Shown in pieces: positions 47,993 to 56,917 of a DNA stretch of 64,000 nt (its first letter is position 1; every line of letters begins with the position of its first letter). Under the pieces are notes generated by a model that saw nothing but the letters and a program-made list of their open reading frames with translations, searched no databases and was not told the origin of the DNA. Source of the DNA: Clostridium_AD frigoriphilum (GTDB lineage: Bacteria > Bacillota > Clostridia > Clostridiales > Clostridiaceae); assembly GCF_036541405.1 (NCBI RefSeq), contig NZ_JAZHFS010000018.1, forward strand, positions 1 through 64,000, in the 5' to 3' direction. Position numbers and translations under genes: made by a program.

Positions 47993-49171
47993 ATGGCTTG
48001 TAAATTTTACTTATATAAAGGTAGAGGTAGAAATTCAGAAAATGGACATCTTTGGATATATGCTAATGAAATTGAAAAATTTGATGGTGAATATGAAAAC
48101 GGAGACATAATTGAAGTATATAATTTTAGAAATGAGTTTATAGGAAAAGGTTATATAAACGATGTTTCTAAAATTGCCATAAGAATAATGACAAGAGATA
48201 TTCATGAAGAAATAGATGTAGAGTTTTTCAGAAAGAGGCTTCACGCTGCATGGGAATATAGAAAAACAGTTATAGATACTTCTAGCTGTAGATTTTTGTT
48301 TGGAGAAGCAGATTTTGTACCAGGCATGATAATAGACAAATATGAGGACTATTATGTTATTCAATCCTTAGCTCTTGGAATAGACAAATATAAAGATATA
48401 GTAGTTAATCTATTAACAGATGAATATGGCGCAAAAGGTGTATATGAACGAAGCGATGCTAAAGTACGTGAGCTCGAGGGAATGGAGCAAACAAAAGGAT
48501 TTTTAACAAAGCCTTTTGATACCACTATAGAAATCATCGAAAACGGAGTTAAATATGACGTTGACATTGAAAATGGTCAAAAGACCGGATTTTTCTTAGA
48601 TCAAAAGGAAAACAGGGCAGCTATTCAAAGATTATGTAAGGGTGCTGATGTTTTGGATTGTTTTACGCACACGGGTTCCTTTGCACTTAATGCTGGTATC
48701 GCAGGAGCTAAAAGTGTTCTTGGTGTAGATATATCTGAATATGCCGTAGAATTTTCAAGAAAGAATGCAGAGCTTAACGGTCTATCGGAAACAGTTAAAT
48801 TTGAATGCCACAATGCCTTTGATATATTAAGAGAATGGTCAAGAGAAGAAAAAAGACAATATGATGTAGTAATACTAGACCCCCCAGCATTCACAAAATC
48901 TCGTTCCACTATAGATGGTGCAACAAGGGGTTACAAAGAAATTAACCTACGTGGTATGAAATTGGTTAAACCAGGCGGATATCTTGTAACTTGCTCTTGC
49001 TCTCACTTTATGAAACCTGATATGTTTGCAGATACTATTGCTGATGCAGCTCTAGATGCTAAAAGGACACTTAGACAAGTAGAGTTCAGAACTCAAGCAG
49101 CAGATCATCCAATACTATGGAATTCTGATGAATCTTACTACTTAAAGTTCTACATATTCCAAGTGGTTTAA
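47993..49171 (+). CDS. Class I SAM-dependent rRNA methyltransferase (RlmI-like)
   Basis: A 392-residue protein with an N-terminal PUA domain (about 1-75: YLYKGRGRNSENGHLWIYAN) and an EEHUB-like middle. A Rossmann methyltransferase has the SAM site VLDCFTHTGSFALNA and the catalytic DPPAFTKSR. In E. coli the homologue RlmI makes m5C1962 in 23S rRNA; the exact target here is inferred only. Start ATG with the SD AGGAGG. A large foldback element follows the stop. Confidence 0.9.
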   Translation: MACKFYLYKGRGRNSENGHLWIYANEIEKFDGEYENGDIIEVYNFRNEFIGKGYINDVSKIAIRIMTRDIHEEIDVEFFRKRLHAAWEYRKTVIDTSSCRFLFGEADFVPGMIIDKYEDYYVIQSLALGIDKYKDIVVNLLTDEYGAKGVYERSDAKVRELEGMEQTKGFLTKPFDTTIEIIENGVKYDVDIENGQKTGFFLDQKENRAAIQRLCKGADVLDCFTHTGSFALNAGIAGAKSVLGVDISEYAVEFSRKNAELNGLSETVKFECHNAFDILREWSREEKRQYDVVILDPPAFTKSRSTIDGATRGYKEINLRGMKLVKPGGYLVTCSCSHFMKPDMFADTIADAALDAKRTLRQVEFRTQAADHPILWNSDESYYLKFYIFQVV

Positions 49172-49172
49172 A

Positions 49173-49365
49173 GTAAAAGGAGTATATTTTACTACAAATG
49201 CCTTCACTTCGCTAAGTAATTCTAAAATTCAATATATTTACATCTGCTAAAAACTCAAACTCGCTATCGCTCAAACAATGAGTTTTCTTAACGCAACTGT
49301 AAATAAACTAAATTAGAATTACTAATGCTTGTTCAAATGCATTTTACGTAATATATACTCCTTTA
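49173..49365. repeat. ~190-bp imperfect foldback element
   Basis: The outer arms AAAGGAGTATAT (49176-49187) and ATATACTCCTTT (49352-49363) are perfectly complementary. Inside, AGTAATTCTAA...ATTTACA pairs with TGTAAAT...TTAGAATTACT, and AAACTCA pairs with TGAGTTT. The apex holds CTCGCTATCGCTC. It spans nearly the whole intergenic space between the methyltransferase gene and comB, so it could be a MITE-like foldback or a large terminator. Confidence 0.7.
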
Positions 49366-49442
49366 TTTCTTTTAAAACCATCTTTTCTTATTAATATAAT
49401 ACAGTAATCTCCCTAACGCATTACCCGCTATTTATAACCTAC

Positions 49443-50147
49443 TTATAATATAGTCCCATCTTTATATTCTGGAACAATGTCTATAATATCTTTTTGACAG
49501 CAATATTCTAAATCTGTAGCTAGACCTAACTTCATAATTGTTTTATAGTGATTTGCGTATTTTATAAAATTATGAATGTCTTCATTGTTCTTATAGATGT
49601 AATGAGAAGCTACTGCTATGTCTGCTAGCTCTACTTGTGCTAGTTTTAATACACAATCTATTATGTACCCACTACATAGAAAATCATCTATAGAAAATTC
49701 ACCATAAGTCCCCGCATTAACTATTACTACGTCTTTATTTAAGGATACTATTCTGCTTGCAATGGCTTTGGCATTTAGCATTGCCCCTATTAGGATGTTA
49801 CTAGCCCCACTGCAACCTTTTATAGCTTTAGTACCATTAGTAGTAGTCATAACAAGTGTTTTGCCTTCTATGGACTCCCTGGTGTATTCAAGTGGAGAAT
49901 TAGAATAGTGAAAGCCTTCTATCTTCAATGCGTTTCTCTCTCCACCAAGCATAAACTCTTCTTTACTATTTTTAACAATTTCAGATGCATCCTCAACCGT
50001 TAAAACAGGAATTACACCGACGCATCCATTATTCATTGCAGTAACTATTACACTAGTTGCCCTAAGCATATCTATAACTACTACAGTCTTATTTTCTATT
50101 TTTTCATTCTTTATATCATCCGCAGAAATTATTATATCTATTTTCAT
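49443..50147 (-). CDS. comB: 2-phosphosulfolactate phosphatase family protein
   Basis: ComB-type, Mg-dependent acid phosphatase fold. The 234 residues contain the family segments VVVIDMLRATSVIVTAMNNG, GGERNALKIEGFHYSNSPLE, TTTNGTKAI and VNAGTYGEFSIDDFLCSGY. In methanogens it makes sulfolactate for coenzyme M. No coenzyme M or sulfolactate genes are nearby, so the substrate here is open. Start ATG with the SD AAAGGGG. Divergent from the secreted-protein gene. Confidence 0.88.
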   Translation of the reverse strand: MKIDIIISADDIKNEKIENKTVVVIDMLRATSVIVTAMNNGCVGVIPVLTVEDASEIVKNSKEEFMLGGERNALKIEGFHYSNSPLEYTRESIEGKTLVMTTTNGTKAIKGCSGASNILIGAMLNAKAIASRIVSLNKDVVIVNAGTYGEFSIDDFLCSGYIIDCVLKLAQVELADIAVASHYIYKNNEDIHNFIKYANHYKTIMKLGLATDLEYCCQKDIIDIVPEYKDGTIL

Positions 50148-50406
50148 ATGTTCTATCCCCTTTGTAATACTATTTTTCTTATACTATCTAATATTATAGT
50201 ACATATTTATAAAAATCGAACATGATTATTATAATATCATTTAACAATTTTCCTTCCATATCTCTGTATAATTGTAAAATTTTAAAGGAATTTTAATAAA
50301 TCCATAGAATTTATTTATAATAAAGTTAATTTTAATTTATAGTACTTTAATTCATACCAAACAACTCCAAGGCTTTTATCACTAGCTATTTGAAGGAGGA
50401 AACACA

Positions 50407-51309
50407 ATGTCAATAAAAAAAATAGTTACATCATTAATTTCTACATTAGCAATAGTTTTATTTTTTTCAACATATTCTTATGCAGCGATTACCGATAGTA
50501 GCACGAAAATAAATTTACAGAAAAGCTTATCTACTTATGAAGATGTTTTTACAAATGAACGGGAACATTATAATTTAACTGCTAATGATATCATAAAAAA
50601 CAACTTAGAATTAGGCGAAATATATCTAGAAAACACTTTAGACATTAACGCAAATACTAATACTAAAAAATTGTCAGAAAAGCTTAAAGAAGGTAATGAT
50701 GAATATGTAAGTACTATAAGGTTAAAATATTCTAACAAGCCAATAGCACTTGCTATTATATCAAAAGTAGATTCCAAATGGGTTGTCATTGGCTTTAATA
50801 GTTACAATTTACTTGATAATGAAATTGCAAATTTCAAAAAAACTGTTAATGCTAATCCAATTGTAATTAGAGATAATGCTAATAAAATATTCGCATTGGG
50901 ATCTGAACAGACAGAAGATAATATAAAAATGATCGAACCAAACAAAGCTTTGGAATTAAAAAAGGGCGATGTTGTGTCGATAACTGAATTACAACAGAAA
51001 TTAAAAAAAGAAAAAAATATAAATCCTAATTCTGTTGGAGCAATGGGAACACCAACTCATGCAAATAACAATAAAAGACTTCATCAGGATCATAAATCTC
51101 CCTCTGAAGTCTTAAATATTGTATCCCCATATGAAACAAACTCTTTTTCCTTAGAGACAGCTATCAAAAGTATATATTGCGCATCTAAGAAAAAAAATTA
51201 CTCTACCTTATTTCCTTTCCATATCAAAAATGCTATAAGAAACACAGATGCATCTTTAAAATCTCTAATGTCAAAATTTGTTTCTTTCTTAATCTTATCT
51301 AGTCTATAA
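50407..51309 (+). CDS. Secreted protein of unknown function, 3' end overlapping neighbour
   Basis: A 300-residue frame. The Sec signal peptide (about 1-27) ends in SYAA. A mixed alpha/beta region follows (about 30-200), with a Lys-rich segment near 195-235. No family is recognised. Start ATG with the strong SD GAAGGAGG. The last ~37 residues lie antisense to the 3' end of the convergent regulator gene. They look unlike the rest, so the natural C-terminus may be lost, for example by deletion of a stop or of a longer tail. No terminator separates the two genes. Confidence 0.75.
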   Translation: MSIKKIVTSLISTLAIVLFFSTYSYAAITDSSTKINLQKSLSTYEDVFTNEREHYNLTANDIIKNNLELGEIYLENTLDINANTNTKKLSEKLKEGNDEYVSTIRLKYSNKPIALAIISKVDSKWVVIGFNSYNLLDNEIANFKKTVNANPIVIRDNANKIFALGSEQTEDNIKMIEPNKALELKKGDVVSITELQQKLKKEKNINPNSVGAMGTPTHANNNKRLHQDHKSPSEVLNIVSPYETNSFSLETAIKSIYCASKKKNYSTLFPFHIKNAIRNTDASLKSLMSKFVSFLILSSL

Positions 51310-52148
51310 ATCAAGGTGTTCCTATGCACATACAACTTTCTAGCAGCGTCACTTATATTAAGACCACAATCTACAAATTGCTCAATAGTTACTATCATTT
51401 GACTATCAAAAGCATCAAATTTATCTTTTAACATGTATAACAGTTCCTGCTTAATTTTAGCGTCTACATTATATACAATTTTCTCAAATAACATCTTATT
51501 GTAATTAAATATATGATCTTTTATATCAAACTTTTTACCAAGTATCATGCACTCGGCTGCATCATTATACGCCTTCTTAATTCCCCTTATATCATAATTT
51601 ATATCACCGTAACTTACATAACATTCACAATACAAATCAGATGAGATAGACTCCTTAATACTTTCTATATGTTGCTGTACTTCAGCAAATTGACCAATTA
51701 CAATAATGTTATCGTTATATATTAAACTCACGACTTCCTCATTATCATATATTTGTTTTATAATGCTTAAAGCTTCATACTTGCTTCCATTAACACTTAT
51801 TAATATGACATAACATCCATTTTTAAGAAAAGGCAAATTTATATTAATGTTATCAATTGAAATTTCTCTATTCTCTAAGATATCAATAACTGCCTGTTCC
51901 TTAGATAAAAAAAGTTGGATATACTTATTTTCTATAGTATATTTGAGCAAAGCTGTACAATTTTCATACTGCTTTTCTAAACTAATTATGCCTTTAACTC
52001 TTCCAAGCATAATAGTAAAGCTAGTTATATGTGAATTTTTAATATCTAAGTCGCTAATATATAGTGAATTACCATCCTCAGTAACCACATTAAATGGTAT
52101 TTTTGAAGAATGACTTAAATTCTTTAAGAATTCAGTGAAATTGTACAT
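51198..52148 (-). CDS. PucR/CdaR-type transcriptional regulator
   Basis: A 316-residue protein. The C-terminal helix-turn-helix of the PucR/CdaR family lies at about 255-310 (FVDCGLNISDAARKLYVHRN, then TLIYRLDKIKKETN). A GGDEF-like/effector region lies in the middle (about 120-190). Start ATG with AGGAGG, 13 bases past the ugpC stop, so it is probably co-transcribed with and perhaps controls the ATPase gene. Its last 112 bp overlap the end of the opposing secreted-protein gene. Confidence 0.85.
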   Translation of the reverse strand: MYNFTEFLKNLSHSSKIPFNVVTEDGNSLYISDLDIKNSHITSFTIMLGRVKGIISLEKQYENCTALLKYTIENKYIQLFLSKEQAVIDILENREISIDNININLPFLKNGCYVILISVNGSKYEALSIIKQIYDNEEVVSLIYNDNIIVIGQFAEVQQHIESIKESISSDLYCECYVSYGDINYDIRGIKKAYNDAAECMILGKKFDIKDHIFNYNKMLFEKIVYNVDAKIKQELLYMLKDKFDAFDSQMIVTIEQFVDCGLNISDAARKLYVHRNTLIYRLDKIKKETNFDIRDFKDASVFLIAFLIWKGNKVE

Positions 52149-52161
52149 TTTCAGTCACCTC

Positions 52162-53271
52162 CTATACTACCGTTGTTTCAGTTTCTTTATCAAATATATG
52201 AATTTTATTTGCATCCAAAGCAATTTTAATTTTATCTCCAACCTTAGCCATAGATGATCCGTTAACTCTTACGACAATATTTGTATCCCCTTTTGACATA
52301 TAAATATTAGTCTCTGCTCCCATAAGCTCTACAACCTCGACTTTAGCTTCTACAATTGCATCTTTATGTTCCTCAAGGAAAGTAATACCGTCATCAATAT
52401 CTTCAGGTCTTATTCCCATTATAACAGTTTTACCTATATAGGATTTCTCTCTTATAATTTTAGCTTTATCCTCTGGAAGCACTATAGTTTCATTATTAAA
52501 AGTAATAACAATTTTTCCATTTTGCTCTAAAATCTTAGCGTCCATAAAGTTCATTTGAGGACTTCCTATAAATCCAGCAACAAATATATTAACTGGGTGC
52601 TCATATATATTATGTGGAGTATCTACTTGTTGAACTAGTCCATCTTTCATTACAACTATTCTTGTTCCCATTGTCATAGCTTCTGTTTGATCATGCGTTA
52701 CATATACAAATGTTGTTTGAAGTTTATGATGTAGTTTTGATATCTCCGTTCTCATTTGTACTCTAAGTTTAGCATCCAAATTTGATAGTGGCTCGTCCAT
52801 TAAGAATACCTTCGGATTTCTAACTATCGCTCTTCCAAGTGCTACCCTTTGCCTTTGTCCACCTGATAATGCTTTTGGTTTTCTGTCAAGTAAATGTTCT
52901 ATATCAAGCGTTTTAGCTACATCCGTAACCTTTTGTTTTATTTCATCTTTTGGCATTTTTCTTAGTTTTAACCCAAATGCCATGTTATCATATACAGTCA
53001 TATGAGGATATAATGCATAGTTCTGAAAAACCATTGCTATATCTCTATCCTTAGGTGCCACGTCATTTACGACTTTATCGCCAATATATATTTCACCTTT
53101 TGATATCTCTTCAAGACCTGCTATCATCCTTAAAGTTGTTGATTTACCACAACCTGACGGTCCTACAAAAACTATAAATTCTTTATCTTCTATTTCAAGA
53201 TTAAAATCCTTAACCGCTGTTACATTGCCATCATAAATCTTGTATATGTGCCTTAATGATAAACTTGACAT
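52162..53271 (-). CDS. ugpC: Sugar ABC transporter ATPase (UgpC/MsmK/MalK type)
   Basis: Energising subunit for CUT1-type carbohydrate importers. Walker A is GPSGCGKST, the signature is LSGGQRQRVALGRA and Walker B is VFLMDEPLSNLDAKLR. The C-terminal TOBE/MalK regulatory domain spans about 235-369 (MGIRPEDIDDG). No permease or binding-protein gene is adjacent, so it may be a shared ATPase for several importers, like MsmK or MsmX. Start ATG with a GGGGG SD. A 16-bp palindrome lies 38 bases upstream. Confidence 0.93.
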   Translation of the reverse strand: MSSLSLRHIYKIYDGNVTAVKDFNLEIEDKEFIVFVGPSGCGKSTTLRMIAGLEEISKGEIYIGDKVVNDVAPKDRDIAMVFQNYALYPHMTVYDNMAFGLKLRKMPKDEIKQKVTDVAKTLDIEHLLDRKPKALSGGQRQRVALGRAIVRNPKVFLMDEPLSNLDAKLRVQMRTEISKLHHKLQTTFVYVTHDQTEAMTMGTRIVVMKDGLVQQVDTPHNIYEHPVNIFVAGFIGSPQMNFMDAKILEQNGKIVITFNNETIVLPEDKAKIIREKSYIGKTVIMGIRPEDIDDGITFLEEHKDAIVEAKVEVVELMGAETNIYMSKGDTNIVVRVNGSSMAKVGDKIKIALDANKIHIFDKETETTVV

Positions 53272-53308
53272 AATATATTCCCCCTATATGTTTGTTTTAA
53301 ATGATTTT

Positions 53309-53324
53309 CAATATACGTATATTG
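53309..53324. promoter_or_regulatory. Perfect 16-bp palindrome upstream of ugpC
   Basis: CAATATACGTATATTG is a perfect palindrome 38 bases before the ugpC start, with partly matching GATT/AATC flanks. Size and position fit an operator for a dimeric repressor or activator. The regulator is unknown. Confidence 0.55.
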
Positions 53325-53437
53325 TAATCCTTTAAATCATATTTATCTATTCCCAATACCCCCAAAAGTGGTGAAGTTAATTTGTAGAAAGACACAAATT
53401 GGTACTATAGTAATATAGGACTTGTTTATTAATATTT

Positions 53438-54367
53438 TCAACATATAAAGTTTTTTCCTTGATATAAATCTAACTCTTTCAGTTTATTATCTATAGCATT
53501 TAAGACTTCCCATTTTTTTAAACTCCACATAGGGCCTATTAATAACTCCCTTGGTGCGTCCCCTGTTAATCTGTGTATAACCATATTAGGAGGAAGCATA
53601 GTAATTGTTTTACAAATAATATCTACATACTCATCTTGATTTAAAAATTCAAGTTTTTTTTGCTTATAGAGCTCAACCATAGGCGTATTTTCCATAAGAT
53701 GAAGCAAATGTAGCTTTATCCCCTTTATATCTTTATGTGAAACATAATCTATTGTTTTAAGCATATCCTTGGCACTTTCTCCAGGAAGACCAAATATAGT
53801 ATGAACCACCACATCAATATTTCTTTTATTAAGCTCACCCAAAGTCTCTTCAAATTTATGTAACTTATAACCTCTATTAATAATTTTTGCACTTTCATCA
53901 GAACTTGTCTGCAGTCCTAATTCTACCCACGTGTACACTTTATGCGAATATTCCTCTATTAAGTCTAATACATCATTATCTAAACAATCAGGCCGTGTAG
54001 CTATAGCAAGTGCCACTACACCCTCTTGTAATACTGCTTCCTCATATTTTTCCCTTAACACATCAACGCTTGCATATGTATTTGTATACGCCTGAAAATA
54101 AGCAATATACTTTCCGGATTTCCATTTCTTACTCATCATAATCTTTATATCTTCAAATTGTCTAGTAATAGAAAACTTTCTATTACCAGCGAAATCTCCG
54201 GAGCCCCTCTCGCTGCAAAACAGACACCCCCCACTACTAATAGTTCCATCTCTATTAGGACAAGAAAAACCAGCATCTAAAGCAATTTTAAAAACCTTAC
54301 TACCGAACTTTTCCCTTAAAAAATAATTTAAACTAAAATATCTTTTATCATTCCATAAATTTTCCAC
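53438..54367 (-). CDS. TIGR01212-type radical SAM protein (YhcC-like)
   Basis: A 309-residue protein with the unusual spaced cysteine motif of this family (CPNRDGTISSGGCLFC, near residues 31-46) for the 4Fe-4S/SAM site. It also has a TIM-barrel core with ALAIATRPDCLDNDVL and VELGLQTSSDESAKIINRGY. The family is widespread but its substrate is not established to my knowledge. GTG start with AAAGGAAG upstream. Monocistronic, between ugpC and a lipoprotein gene. Confidence 0.88.
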   Translation of the reverse strand: MENLWNDKRYFSLNYFLREKFGSKVFKIALDAGFSCPNRDGTISSGGCLFCSERGSGDFAGNRKFSITRQFEDIKIMMSKKWKSGKYIAYFQAYTNTYASVDVLREKYEEAVLQEGVVALAIATRPDCLDNDVLDLIEEYSHKVYTWVELGLQTSSDESAKIINRGYKLHKFEETLGELNKRNIDVVVHTIFGLPGESAKDMLKTIDYVSHKDIKGIKLHLLHLMENTPMVELYKQKKLEFLNQDEYVDIICKTITMLPPNMVIHRLTGDAPRELLIGPMWSLKKWEVLNAIDNKLKELDLYQGKNFIC

Positions 54368-54400
54368 TAACGTCTTCCTTTCTTTTTTAAAAAATATTTA

Positions 54401-54434
54401 AACAAATAACTAGCCGTTAGACTAGTTATCTGTT
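54401..54434 (-). terminator. Terminator after the lipoprotein gene
   Basis: ATAACTAG and CTAGTTAT form a perfect stem extended by AACA/TGTT with one mismatch. The minus-strand tail is T-rich (TTGTTTAAATATTTTTT). Confidence 0.6.
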
Positions 54435-54482
54435 TACTAAACTTATGTTAAGTATACCTTATCTCCATAGTGAGTGTATTAA

Positions 54483-55547
54483 TTATAGTTTTTTTACAGT
54501 AAAATCCTTTAAACTTAATTTCCATTTTCCAATAATATCTCCTTCTGCTCCATTGCTACTTGGTTTAGGGATTACTTCATATGTCATATCATCCTCGCCG
54601 AAAGAAGAAAATATTATTTGAACCTTTTCTATAGGATAATCTTTTTCAAAATTAACTGGGATCATATCCCCATTGTCTACTTTATAAACTCTAATACATT
54701 TCCCTGTTTTTTCACTATTATATTGCACAAGCAAAAATTTTTCATCCATTGAAAATGTCATAAATTCGACCTTGCAATCAAATAATAAATCTATTGGTAT
54801 TAAATCCTTTCCAATTGGTTTTTCTTTAGCCATTACCCCAGATCCTCCACCTTGTGATGATTTTTCTGCACTCCCCTGAACTTCAAGAGACTCATCGATA
54901 TTGACAATCCCTATAAATGAATTTTTATTATAAGTACTAAATGCAATTTTATCTCCTTCATAGCTAAAATTCATGGGTCCAAATTCTTTTAATGGTACCA
55001 TTATTTTATATAGCCTTGCTCCATCATCCTTTGAGTATGCATATTTAGGGATTCCAGATACATCAATAATTAAATTTGTCTTTACATTTTTTTTATCTCG
55101 AAATCTAATACCTGTACCTTCTAGGAAAGCTTCCTTTTGTGGTGTATTCGTAATTTCGCTTATTTTATATTCAGCTCCATCCTTAACAATTTTAATAGAA
55201 TATTCATCCACGCAAGATAACGAACTACCTATCGAAGTCCTAGTAACCCTTACCTTAAAAACTCCACTTCTGCCAATCTCATTACTTTCTGTAACTTTAT
55301 ACCCTTTTATTTTCATATTGCTAATTGGCAAATCAGTAGCTTTACAATACAAATCCTTAGTATATAATTTTTTACCATTTTCAAAATCTTCTTTCATTAT
55401 AAAATTCATATAACTTAAAACTACATTGGTTGCAGTTTTAATTTCAAATGTATTTACTTTTGGCTTATCTTCTTCCTTTTTATTTGAGCATCCCGCGATC
55501 GACAAAATACAAAATAGTATTAATAAACAACTTAAAAATTTTTTCAA
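54483..55547 (-). CDS. Uncharacterised lipoprotein
   Basis: A 354-residue protein beginning MKKFLSCLLILFCILSIAGC. The lipobox IAGC gives acylated Cys20 and a Lys/Glu-rich stretch follows, so it should be anchored outside the membrane. No catalytic motif is seen. The C-terminal part (about 190-350) is beta-rich, with Ser/Gly-rich SSQGGGSGV in the middle. I choose the TTG start at 55547, as AAAGGAGTGG lies five bases upstream. It is divergent from the YkvI-like transporter. Confidence 0.8.
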   Translation of the reverse strand: MKKFLSCLLILFCILSIAGCSNKKEEDKPKVNTFEIKTATNVVLSYMNFIMKEDFENGKKLYTKDLYCKATDLPISNMKIKGYKVTESNEIGRSGVFKVRVTRTSIGSSLSCVDEYSIKIVKDGAEYKISEITNTPQKEAFLEGTGIRFRDKKNVKTNLIIDVSGIPKYAYSKDDGARLYKIMVPLKEFGPMNFSYEGDKIAFSTYNKNSFIGIVNIDESLEVQGSAEKSSQGGGSGVMAKEKPIGKDLIPIDLLFDCKVEFMTFSMDEKFLLVQYNSEKTGKCIRVYKVDNGDMIPVNFEKDYPIEKVQIIFSSFGEDDMTYEVIPKPSSNGAEGDIIGKWKLSLKDFTVKKL

Positions 55548-55772
55548 TATTTCCACTCCTTTCAATTTATTTTTAATTATAAATATACTTAATATTTATA
55601 ATTAAAAATAATTTGTTATATTATAGTTTCCCTCAAACTAAATTTTTAATTTATAAAATTATTATTTTCATTGAAATAATTGTTTTTTATTAAATAACAC
55701 ACATATATTTATAGATATAAGCATCTTATTTAAGTGTGACTCTAAATTTAATAATTTTGTGGAGGAGATATC

Positions 55773-56846
55773 TTGAAAAAAACGATTGGTTTAATATTTC
55801 AAACCGCGGCTGTATTTATTGGCACTATAGTAGGTGCAGGACTTGCTTCTGGTCAGGAAATAACTCAATTTTTCAGTACTTATGGATATGTGAGTTTTTA
55901 TGGGATTCTTGTATGTTGTTTAATCTATATTATAGTAAGTTCAATCATTGTTTCTATTAGCCTAAAACATAAATTAAGTTCCTATACCGAGCTTATAACT
56001 CTCGTAAGCCCAGGTTTTTTCGGTATAATCACAGATGTTTTCACAAGTTTTTTCTTAGTAAGTGGTGGTGCCGTAATTCTCGCTGGAAGTGGTGCACTTC
56101 TTCACCAATATTTTGGTATTTCAAAATGGGTAGGAATTTTACTTATGGCTATAATCTCTTTATATACCGTGCTTAAGGATACTAAAGGATTAATAACTAT
56201 AAATTCATTTATAGTTCCAGCCTTAATTACAATTATTGTAACTATATTCATTTTATATTTGCTATTTTACAAAGATATGGTAAGTGCTACTTATATAAAG
56301 CAAATTCCCTCATATAAAGATAATATAATACCTGCTCAATGGTTTTTTTCAGCTTTGCTTTATGCAGGTTTTAATATGTTATGTTGTAGCGGTGTACTAG
56401 TCCCACTAAGTCAAGAAATTAAATATAAACGAGTTCTTATTACTGGCGTTATACTAGGAGCCTTCGGACTAACTATCTTATGTTATTTGATAAATACAAT
56501 GCTTTTATTAAATATTCCTCAAATTTTTAAATATGAAATTCCTCTTCTTTATATAACACACCGTTTTGGCATGTTAATGCAGATCCTTTTGCTTTGCGTA
56601 ATCTTTTGTGAAATGTTTTCAACTGAAGTTTCCAATATCTATAGTGTTGGAAAAACTTTAGAGAAAAAGTTTAATATTTCTTATAAGAAAGCTGTTTTAT
56701 TAATAGTTGTTGTAGCTTTGCCTATCTCTCAAATTGGCTTTAAAACTCTAATCAAAGTCCTCTATCCTGGTTTTGGTGCAATAAGTTTTATATTTTTAAT
56801 TCAATGCATTTTGTTTTATAAGAAAACTACTAAAAGACAAAATTGA
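55773..56846 (+). CDS. YkvI-family membrane transporter
   Basis: A 357-residue polytopic protein with about ten hydrophobic spans. The first span, AAVFIGTIVGAGLASGQEI, is the glycine-rich unwound helix typical of LeuT-fold transporters and of YkvI homologues. The substrate is unknown. TTG start with the SD GGAGGAG. It is about 70 bases from the downstream radical SAM gene. Confidence 0.85.
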   Translation: MKKTIGLIFQTAAVFIGTIVGAGLASGQEITQFFSTYGYVSFYGILVCCLIYIIVSSIIVSISLKHKLSSYTELITLVSPGFFGIITDVFTSFFLVSGGAVILAGSGALLHQYFGISKWVGILLMAIISLYTVLKDTKGLITINSFIVPALITIIVTIFILYLLFYKDMVSATYIKQIPSYKDNIIPAQWFFSALLYAGFNMLCCSGVLVPLSQEIKYKRVLITGVILGAFGLTILCYLINTMLLLNIPQIFKYEIPLLYITHRFGMLMQILLLCVIFCEMFSTEVSNIYSVGKTLEKKFNISYKKAVLLIVVVALPISQIGFKTLIKVLYPGFGAISFIFLIQCILFYKKTTKRQN

Positions 56847-56917
56847 CATTGTATATATCAAAGTTGTACAATTCTTATATATTCTAAGACTTGTAATTAT
56901 AAAGCAAGGAGATAAAA

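Noticed and set aside
54973..55413. 146-residue plus-strand frame opposite the lipoprotein gene
   Set aside because: The lipoprotein strand has signal peptide, lipobox, SD and terminator; the opposite frame has none.
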